A stretch of 64,000 nt of DNA from Euphorbia lathyris (Eukaryota; Streptophyta; Magnoliopsida; Malpighiales; Euphorbiaceae). This document shows, piece by piece, positions 55,165 through 64,000 of the stretch. The notes beneath the pieces are model-generated. The model did not search any database. It was given only the letters and a program-made list of their open reading frames with translations, and was not told the origin of the DNA. A program made the translations under genes and the position numbers. Positions within the stretch are counted from its first letter, which is position 1. The number at the start of each line of letters is the position of its first letter. Location of the stretch: NCBI RefSeq assembly GCF_963576675.1, contig NC_088913.1, forward strand, positions 14,893,001 through 14,957,000. The letters run 5' to 3'.

Positions 55165-55675
55165 AAATGGTGCAATTTTACCATTAACTTTGGAAAGTTG
55201 GGTCAATTTTAGATATTATTATAAAATACAGATGTTTTGTTTCTTATTCTACACCAATTGCACGTAAGATGATTCTAAAAAAATTTCATATATATATTTT
55301 TTAAGGTAAAATTTCATATTTTTTTGATTTAATAGAATTGAAGATTAAGATTTTTAAATTCGGTGAAATTTTTGCATTTTTTTCCAACTCATACAAGATA
55401 CAATATAATTTTTCAATTTTTTTTTTAAATTTCAGGTTTAATCGTATGTTTGTGATCTGTTACTAATGTAACGCACATGTGAAGTATAGATGACACAAGA
55501 TTCATGATCGAAAAGACAATTGATGAATAATTTCTACAATTGATCAAACTTGTCAATGTTAGGGGTAAAATTATTCTTGCCTACCAACGTTAAAGGTAAA
55601 ATTACACCATTTTAGACGTTAGAGGTAAAATTGTTCTTAGGTATAATTGTTAGAGGGTATTTTTATACTTTATCC
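55165..55675. mobile_element. decayed MULE-like MITE related to 13212-13793
   Basis: The right arm (complement begins GGATAAAGTATAAAAATACC) repeats the AACGTTGGTAGGCAAGA, GTCTAAAATGGTGTAATTTT blocks of the 13.2-kb element. The left arm keeps only AAAATGGTGCAATTTTACC and GGGTCAATTTTAGA. The left end is truncated. Confidence 0.75.
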
Positions 55676-55884
55676 TATAAAAATGGTAAAAAATATAATT
55701 AAGCTCATCAAGTTTGTCTGGATGGAGAAATAACCCAATAAGTAATTCGTAAATAGATTGAAGAAATAAAAAAAATAATGGAAAATTGTGAAAAATCGAA
55801 AAAATTGAAAGAAAAAACCTGAAAAAACAGAAACTTGACTTGAAAAATTTTAAAGATGTTCGGAATAGCATTGGCGCTTCAACT

Positions 55885-58055
55885 TTTTTTTAACGTGAAA
55901 GTGAAGCTTAAATAAATGATGTATTTGCATCCATATAAATAGTGTTCACAAGCCAGTCTGGAACAATAGTTGAAACAAAATCGTTAGCATTGGAACAGGC
56001 AAGCCTAGCTACCAAATGAGTCATACTGTTCGCTAAACGAGAAATAAAAGCTAATTTAAAAGATGGGGGTGGATCTTAGTAGGACTCGATAATCTTCCAC
56101 AATCATACGAAATTCAGAAATGTCCTGCTTTTCAGAGTGAATAGCATCTACCACAGCCTTAGCATCAGATTCAAAAATAACATCAGAATAACCCAAATTA
56201 GCAATCCATAACAAACTCGTGCGGATTGCAAGAGCTTCGATGACACGTGGCTCCTTAATGCTTGGGATAAGATTGCTACTACAAAAGAGAAATTTTCCCC
56301 TTTCGTCCCTAATAACCGCTCCCATGCCACTGCTATCTAATTCATTGAAAATGGCCCCGTCGATATTGCATTTGATAAAGCCCGGGCCAGGCGTGTTCCA
56401 TCTATGTTGAGGATTTGGCGAAAAGTGGTTACCTCTCATCTGTGTGCCCTGTGTATGTGGGAGTGGCTGGACGACCGTCGGCGGGACCGTCTGTATGTGT
56501 GTTGCTTTCGTGTGTCGATTGCCCATAACTAGCGCCTTCTATTGATAGGCTTTCCAATCCCGAGCCACCTCCAAACTGATTCGCCAAGCCGTGTCTACCG
56601 GCCACCATCTCATGTGCCACAGGACTCTGTTTCTGTGGTCCCAGATTGCTTTGAGAGCACAACAGATTCAAACTATTTCTTCCAGATTTGAGTTACTCAA
56701 GGCTTGGAGCAGCCACTCGTCAAGGTATCTGTTATCCACTCTTGGCATAGGAACACCTGCTACACGCCAAATGTCACATGTGAAACAACAATCAACAAAC
56801 AAATGGTTATCCATCTCTTCTTGCTCCACACATACTGGGCATTCTGTTGAAATGGGGACTCTTCTCTGGGCCAACCGAGCTCTAGTGGGTAAGCACTTTG
56901 AACACAGGCGCTAAATAAACTGTTTCAGCTTAGGGGGGATCATCAGCTTCCACAACCTTTTCCAACCCTCTTGGGCTCTGCTAGCTTCTACTAGCCCCAT
57001 ACCTGACAAGTAGCCTGAGTGAACATCGTAGTGTCCATCCCTTGACCAATTCCAAATCCTCATATCTTCCCCTGCATTGTATGGTAAGATAATATCACTA
57101 ATAGCCTGCACTTCCACTTTGCTAAATCAGTCGTTTAGTCTCTGCATATCCCACCCTCTCCCATTTTCAAGGAACAAGTCCGCTACCATCAAATTCTCCA
57201 TTCTAGGGACCAAAAAGGAGTTTATGCAAAAACCCTCTAGATTGGGAACCCACTCATCCTCCCAAACTCTGATTGATCTACCATCTTCCACTCTCCATCT
57301 AACCCTTATTTTGAATATACTAATGCCTTCCCATATGCTTCTCCAAACAATACTAGGATTATTGCCTAATTTGGAGAGAAGTAAGTCCTCCCTAGGGTAA
57401 TATTTAGCTTTGAACATTTGACTCACTAAAGTATTTGGGAATTTTAATAATTTCCATCCCTATTTACCTAACATTGCTAGGTTAAACACATGTAGGTCCT
57501 TAAAACCCATCCCACCTGAATCTTTAGGTCTACATAATTTACCCCAATCAAACCAATGAATGTTTCTTCTGCCCTCAGGTTTCATACCCCACCAAAAAGA
57601 ATTCATTAATTTTTGCAGCTCATCACAGATAGATAAAGGTAAGAGGAACATACTCATACAAAAGGTTGGCAAAGCTTGAGCCACAGACTTAAGAAGCACC
57701 TCTTTCCCAGCCTGGGATAGGAATTTGAGACCCCACGCACCAAACTTCTTGCGAAGTCTATCAATCAGGAAAGCGAAAATTCTGCATTTGTAACGTCCAA
57801 TGAGTGATGGTAAACCCAGATATCTGCCTATGTCGAGAGGAGTGCACACCCTCAATAATGCTTTGATCTGTAATCGCAAAGGTTCAAACACATTAAGACT
57901 GAAGAAAACACCTGATTTGCTCAAGTTTACTGCCTGACCCGAAGCCACTTCATATTCAGACAGGATGTTCATGACCTTTCTAGTCTCATCAATAGTTGCC
58001 CCAAAGAACAAAAAGTTGTCATCAGCAAAGAAGAGGTGTGTTATAGCTGATGCGT
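55885..58055 (-). pseudogene. 5'-truncated L1-type LINE, ORF2 C-terminal part
   Basis: Minus strand. It starts within RT at the FFADD catalytic box (about 58040), continues through the RT thumb (LGLPSLIGRYKCRIFAFLID, FLSQAGKEVLLKSVAQALP, NSFWWGMKPEGRRNIHWFDW, KDSGGMGFKDLHVFNLAMLG), then the zinc-binding zf-RVT region (ISTECPVCVEQEEMDNHLFV), then the plant L1 C-terminal RNase H (FIKCNIDGAIF, AVIRDERGKFLF, EALAIRTSLLWI, FESDAKAVVDAIHSE). It stays in one register with four nonsense codons at 57460, 57127, 56911 and 56668, then has one indel near 56055. A short A-run at 55881-55888 marks the 3' end. This is a dead insertion. Confidence 0.88.
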
Positions 58056-58766
58056 CTCCGTTGAACTCTCAACTGAGACTCACTAAGGGATAAGTGTACC
58101 CCGTCGTTATCAAGTAATAAATTTCTGGTTAAGTCCAGGTTATCGTCCACAAGATTTATTTCTGCAAGTACCGAGCTACTTGGTTTCAGGTGTTATCTAG
58201 GCTTTGGGGGTTTTGAGTTGGTTTTTCTAAGTTAATCTACTCCTAGGTCGAATTGTACTATTCCTAGCTAAGTTATCTGATTCTAACTAAGCTATTCTAC
58301 GCCTAATCAAGTTACTCTACCCCTAATTAAGTTAAACTACTCCTAAGTGATCTTTTACCAATGCAATTATCTGAAGGAACATGAAGGGATACGATGGTAA
58401 TGAAAATAGATTGTTTAAGCAATTGAATTAAAACCTAAGTCACTTGTGTCCGAGGCGATTAACCCGACCTATCCTCCTAAAGTCCCTAGTTCATGATTCC
58501 CTTGTAAGGCCAAAACTAGCTCTAAGGCTCAGCAATTTGGGCTTAATCTTCTATAGGGTCGTCAATCATATAGGCACTGACTAGTTCAGATTCAGCTCGC
58601 AATATGTGCCAACTTGATTTTGGGATTATCGAATGAGTTAAACCAATCAGACAAAGCGTAAGACAAAGCGTAAGACAAAGATTAAATCATTAAAAAAATT
58701 GAATGAACAAGAACTATAATATATATCAAAGATGAAGGTATTGTCACGAAGTTACAATGAGCCTAG
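58056..58766. other. unclassified repeat fragment
   Basis: Non-coding. Begins with TGCGTCTCCGTTGAACTCTC and GTGTACCCCGTCGTTATCAA, a pattern I associate with plant LTR-element non-coding regions but cannot classify. It contains about six degenerate copies of a TAAGTTA-CTCTAC-CCTAA unit (58230-58350) and a GCGTAAGACAAA triplet repeat at about 58655-58682. Confidence 0.4.
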
Positions 58767-61605
58767 TGTAGACACCGAGTCGGAGGACCTGTGACGAAAA
58801 CCTGTGAATAAGACAGTCGAGGAGGTCGGTTCCGGAAGTCGTAAAAAATATATATATAATAAGAAATGAGAAGTTATGGTGGGTCGCGGTCGTCAATGGG
58901 ACGACTCGCGAGTGCTCAACGGCACGGGGCAAGCGCCTAGCGGCAACCGACGTGCGTCCGACGACAGTCGGACACTCACCCGACAGCGTAGGGCACGCGC
59001 TCGACGTCTGCGTCTGACAGCGAAGGACGTGCGCTCGACGTACGTTGGACGCACAAGCTCGACGGTGCGGAACGCGCGCTCGACGGCCACGGGACGTGCA
59101 TGCCCGACGGTGTGAGACACGTCCCGGCGGCCGTTGGGCGAGCGCGCCCGACAGCCGTCGGGCGAGCGCCCAACGATGTTGGACGAACGCCCAACGATCG
59201 TTGGGCGAACGCCCAATGTTAGTTGGGCGCTCGCCCAACGCTGTTGGGCAATCGCCCAACAATTGTTGGGTGATCGCCCAACTGATGTTGGGCGATCGCC
59301 CAACATGGGCTGGGCGGCCGCCCAGCCCCTTTGGGCGACGCCCGACCTTGCTCGGGCGTCGCCCATTTTCTTTCGGGGATCCATGCCTATAAAAGGCACG
59401 GATCCCCATGCATTTTAGGGGAGGATTTTCTTGGGAGCTTCTCACTCTAAAACATTTTTTAGAGAGAGAAAGTGATTTTTTTAGGAAAAAACATTTTTTT
59501 TCCTAAAAATCCCAAATTTCCGAAAGTTAAAATTTTACTAAAAATATAAAAAAACACCGGAAGAGCTCGACTCGTGGAACGGACCGACTTCGACTGTCAA
59601 TACCAAACTTGAGGTATTATCCGAGGACTAGACTCGTTTTATTTCTTTCTTTTATTTATTTCCTTTCGTTCTTTATTTATTTTCTTTAAGTTATATTTGT
59701 TATTTATTTATTTAGTTATTTATTTACCACATTTTATTTCCCGTAATTATTTTTTATCTCGTGCTAAATAAAAATTTGTTTTGCTTTGAAATAAAAACCT
59801 CGTTTCAATATCCCAAAACGAACCGTGATCCGTTTATAAGGTAGTTCGGGTATTAGAAGCGTTGTAAATATAAGTTTTAGAAAAGATATTTCCGAATAAC
59901 GTTTTGAACTAGAAAACGTCATTTTAGGAAACTCCGTTATAGACTATGATCCATTTTTGGTAGTTCGGAGATCCAAAACGATTGAATTAGACTTAATTTA
60001 AAGCTTTTGAATAAATCTGGAAAGTTTTTGGAGTGCTACTGTAATTTACCGTTTTCTGTCAGTAAAGGCTGTTTACCGATGGATTTTCCGTCGGTAAAGC
60101 TGCTGAAACGTAAAAAATGCCATTTTGGTCCCTTTTTCTCAACTTTTAAGTTTTCAATCCTTTATATATCTATGTATAATTATGTAATAGGTTGGTAAAA
60201 ATTATTTTTGAGGTATTTACTTAAAAAAATATTTAATTTACTTATTTTGTATGTTTTGTGATATTTATAGTTTTGGATTTTTGGGAATCATTTATACCTA
60301 TATATATATAGTTTTGGGGATATTTGGGTTATATTAGCTATTATTAGGTAAAAAGCTTTTGGGGTTAAATGTTATTTTCTTATTCCTAAATATTATTTAT
60401 TATTTTTACATGTTTTGGATTATGATAAAAAAGTATACTATACTTAGTGTTATTTTCTCTTTTATTAGTATATATATCAATAACTATAATATATATCATG
60501 TTCTTTTGCCTTATTTTTAATCTATAGGTGTAATCACCATCTTTTATTAAAAATGTATATATGTATATATTCTTTTTATTCTTTAAACATTTATATGTAC
60601 ATTTTAAATGGGTTCGGTTTGGTGATTGTGATTTAAATTGTTGTGATTGTGATAAGGTTCAATTGAGTGAAAAGGGGGAAGTAAACCACAAGAAGAGAGT
60701 TTAATTTGTTGTTTTAAATTAAAGCTTTTCTAGAGGTTCCTAATGTAAATAAAAGATTTTTCATCTTTGTACTTCGTTTTCTAAAATATCACGTTTTAAA
60801 ACCTTAATCCGTTCCAACGACGGATTAAGCGAGCCTTGTAATTAAAATAGCTTTCGTTGTAAAATAATAGAGTTTTGAATCGTTTTCTCAAACATTTTGT
60901 ACCAAATAAATTGACTTGTATGCCTAATCACGTTTTTAGATAAAAATTCTTTATTCCACGTCTTTAAACACTAAAGTCGTTCCAACGGCGATTCGAGTCG
61001 ATACCATGTAAATCAACGGGGTTTTGAAACGTACCTAACCATGTAAATAAACTCGTTTTTGGGAGTGAGATTAGTTTAAGACTTAATGTATAGTTTAAGA
61101 GCATAAATCACACAAAACCAAATAAACAATCTATTCTTCCTTCTCTTCCTCTCTCTTTAAATTTATGCAAAATGGGTGATTCTTTAATAAAATGGCTTTC
61201 GATAACATGCTCAAAACGGTTTTCAAAACGAGAAAGAAAAGGGTTTCAAATGAACTTCAAACTTAAAAAAATATACGATTAGTCCGTTATCGCCTAACAC
61301 GCTAAGTAGGAGGCCGGTGGTTCATAACCGGGCGATGTCGGGGTGCCTAGTAGCCTTTCTCCGGAAAGGAGCTAGCCTTCTCGGCTCGTACCTAAGTTTT
61401 CCGAACCCACACCGGTCTCCCGCAAGGAATCGGTGTTCATTTTCCCATTCGTGGGTGGCGACTCTTCCATACTCCGAGCTCCGATCCTCCCGAGTAGCTT
61501 GATTCCTAGATTGGTTGCTTTCGGCGTCAATCACAGTACATGTCGCCATGAGGTGTCCACCCCCCGGGTCTTCCGGGAGATTAGGCCGCGGCACCTCGAA
61601 AAACA
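58767..61605 (+). mobile_element. LTR of a second Tat/Ogre-like element
   Basis: 2,839 bp from TGTAGACACCGAGTCGG to CACCTCGAAAAACA, followed by the same primer site. Clearly more diverged than the LTR pair at 24.9/40.1 kb. It has about nine palindrome units (59140-59350), a CCTATAAAAGG box at about 59389 and the hairpin at 60072-60098 with one mismatch. Confidence 0.9.
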
Positions 61606-61919
61606 AGTGGCGACTCTGCTAGGGAAGCGAGAAATTTGATTCCGAAAGGCGTGCACTAAGCCCTTAACGGGGACGGATCGTATTATTTCTTTTCGTATGC
61701 ATCATGTACATGGTTACAAACCCTTTGGGTAATTTGCACGAAACCACTAGCGAGGGTCCATTCTTCGCTCGTTGGGGACTAGCGTAAATTCTCCCTTACA
61801 GTAAGGCGCCAGAGGGTCCCCATCCTTTGGATCGTGGGCGAATCCGTGCGTTCCTGTGAGGTCCAGCGGTCAGCATGTTAGCATGTAGTAGCCTTAGAAG
61901 TTGCCATAGGATTACCCGT
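61606..61919 (+). mobile_element. start of the internal region of the second gypsy element
   Basis: Begins AGTGGCGACTCTGCTAGGG (primer-binding site) and follows 27835-28150 of the complete element, up to GGATTACCCGT, where another LTR starts. The gene region is missing from this window. Confidence 0.85.
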
Positions 61920-64000
61920 TGTAGACACCGAGTCGGAGGACCTGTGACGAAAACCTGAAACAAGGCGGTCGAAGCGATTGATTCCGGAAGTTTTGAAAAA
62001 ATATATAAAGAATAATAAGCTGAGGAAAATTAACGGCACAGCGCGGGCACACAACGGCATCCCGCACGCGGACGACGATGGTCGAACGCCCGCTTGACGG
62101 CTCGAGACGTGCGCGCGGCGTCCGTCGGACGCACCGCGAGTGGCACGCTCTCGACACCCGAGCAATGCCTGGGACCGCTGGCGGTGCGCGCCCTCGTAGG
62201 CCGTTGAGCACACGTGCCTGGCAGCGCGAGGCGCGCGTTCGGCGGCCGCGACGTGCGAGCGTCTAGCTGCACGGAACGCGCGCTCGGCGGCCACGGAGTG
62301 CACGCGTCCGACGGTGCGGGGCATGCCCCGGGAGTCACCGGGCGGACACCCAACCACGTCGGGCGAACGCCCAACGCGTCGGGCGGACGCCCGACGAGGG
62401 TTGGGCGATCACCCAACGCCGTTGGGCGATCGCCCAACGAAAGTTGGGCGATCGCCCAACATTGTTGGGCGGCCGCCCAACTATTGTTGGGCGGCCGCCC
62501 AACTCATGTTGGGTGGCCACCCAACCACAATGGGCGACGCCCAATTTTTTTTGGGCGTCGCCCATTGTTCCAGGATCCGTTTCCCTATATAAGGGCACGG
62601 ATCCCAAGGAAAAAAGGGGAGAGGAGAAAAAGGAGGAAGCCTTTTTGGGGGAAAAACTTTCTCACTCTAAACATTTTTAGAGAGAGAGAGAGTGGATTTT
62701 TTGAGAAAAATATCTTTTTTTCTCAAAAATTCCAAATTTCCTAAGTTCAATTTTTACTAAATTTTTATTAATATCGGGAGCGCGCGGTTCGTGGAATCAA
62801 TCGGCTTCGACTGTCAGATACCGAATCAAAGGTATTATCCGAGGACTAGACTCTTTATTTTATTTAATTTATTCTCTCCTTCTATTTTTTTTTATGCTAT
62901 AGTTTTTATTCCTTTAGTTATTTATTTATTTTGTCACGTTTTATTTAATTAACGTATTTATTTAATTTTCGTTTCGTGTTAAATAAAATTCGGTTTTGTT
63001 TTAAAATAAAAACCTCGTTTTGGATATCCCAATACGAACCATGATCCGATAAAAAGGTAGTTCGGGTATCAAAAATGTTGTAATTATAAGTTTTTAAATT
63101 TAAAAGAGGTTTCCAAATAACATTTTAAAATAAAAACTTCGTTTTAGGAACTTCCGTGTTCGGCTATGATCCATCTTTGGTAGTTCGGAAGTCCAAAACG
63201 ATTGAATTAGATTTAACTTAAAGCTTTTGAATAAATCTGGAAAATATTGAAGTGCTGCTGTAATTTGCCAATTCTGTCACTAAATGCTGTTTACCGACGG
63301 ATTCTCCGTCGGTAAATCTGCCAAAATGTAAAAAATGCCATTTCAGTCCCTTTTTCTTAACTTTTAGACTTTTAATCCTTAGTATATATATATATAATTA
63401 TGTAATATATTCTTTTCAAATTGTTTTAAAACTTTAACATATATAATTATTTTAGGAGATTGGTATTCCATTTTTATTCTAATTTTTTGTATATGTACAT
63501 ATTACTTTCTTTTTTATTATTACATTAAATTCTATTTTAAATGTTATTTACTTGGGCATTTTGGGAGATAATTAGTAGATATTGGGGGATGAATATATAG
63601 TCTTTTTGACATTAGGATTATATTAGTTATGTATATATGTATATAGTTTTGGGGTATATTTGGGTTGTCTTAATTATTGTTAAATAAAATTATTTTGAGT
63701 AATAAATGCTATTTTCTTATTTATGAATTTCATTCACTATTTTCTTATGTTTAAAGTATAAATATATTATTTTCATTATTCTTTCTTATATATGTATTAG
63801 ATAGTATATTTTCTTTTACTCTTATTTTATGTCTTTTGGGCTAAAATGTGTAAATATATATCTATATTATTTTCTTTATTTCTTTTGGTCATTTATAAGT
63901 CCATGTTTCAAATGGGCTTCACTTGGAAAAATTAATTTTTGGGCCTAAATGTGTTTATTGATGTAATTATAATAGTTAGAGAGTCCATTAAATAAGTGGG
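61920..64000 (+). mobile_element. LTR of a third Tat/Ogre-like element, runs off the window
   Basis: Starts TGTAGACACCGAGTCGG, closer to the 24.9-kb LTR than to its neighbour. It has about nine palindrome units (62338-62555), a CTATATAAGGG box at about 62587 and the hairpin at 63290-63316. The right end is outside the window. Its start inside the leader of the second element suggests a nested insertion. Confidence 0.88.

Overview
The window reads as nuclear DNA of a flowering plant, most likely a eudicot. It is AT-rich, its genes have GT-AG introns, and it carries an Au-type SINE, F-box/FBD and F-box/FBA genes, a BAR-PH-ArfGAP (AGD class) gene, a Sirevirus-like Ty1/copia element and Tat/Ogre-like Ty3/gypsy elements. 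I see no intact host gene; every host gene present is a fragment or a pseudogene. The species cannot be named from sequence alone.

Layout. 1-9.4 kb: a scrambled, partly duplicated minus-strand AGD-type ArfGAP pseudogene with recognisable BAR, linker, PH and ArfGAP exons, mixed with an RTE-like tail, an Au SINE and local duplications. 9.4-12.6 kb: a minus-strand F-box/LRR/FBD pseudogene whose 3' end is duplicated around a captured receptor-like-kinase exon. 12.6-14.9 kb: two MITEs, one PIF/Harbinger-like and one MULE-like with a perfect 9-bp target duplication. 14.9-19.3 kb: a satellite array of about 128-bp units full of TTACGTAA palindromes. 19.3-23.8 kb: LTR-retrotransposon debris (a 1.86-kb LTR with tRNA-Met primer site and a broken copia RNase H end).

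23.8-54.2 kb is a Russian doll. A plus-strand F-box/FBA pseudogene (24.28 kb, resuming at 52.97 kb) was split by a minus-strand Sirevirus-like copia element (24,666-52,961, target duplication AAAGA). The 3' LTR of that element was later split by an 18.1-kb Tat/Ogre-like gypsy element (24,922-43,043, target duplication CCTCT). The gypsy element carries Gag with repeated capsid modules, protease plus a G-patch-like segment, RT/RNase H, a second RNase H, integrase, a three-exon gene on the opposite strand, and a 39-bp minisatellite before its 3' LTR. Its sense ORFs hold one nonsense codon and three frameshifts, whereas the antisense gene reads through cleanly after splicing. The Sirevirus gag-pol is also broken, but its env-like ORF is intact. 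Right of 53.48 kb lies an inverted second copy of the F-box gene.

54.2-64 kb: two long-TIR MITEs, a decayed L1-type LINE on the minus strand, an unclassified repeat, and two more LTRs of the same gypsy family, the last running off the window. All four gypsy LTRs carry a promoter-proximal array of GGGCGNNCGCCC palindromes whose copy number differs even between the two ends of one element.
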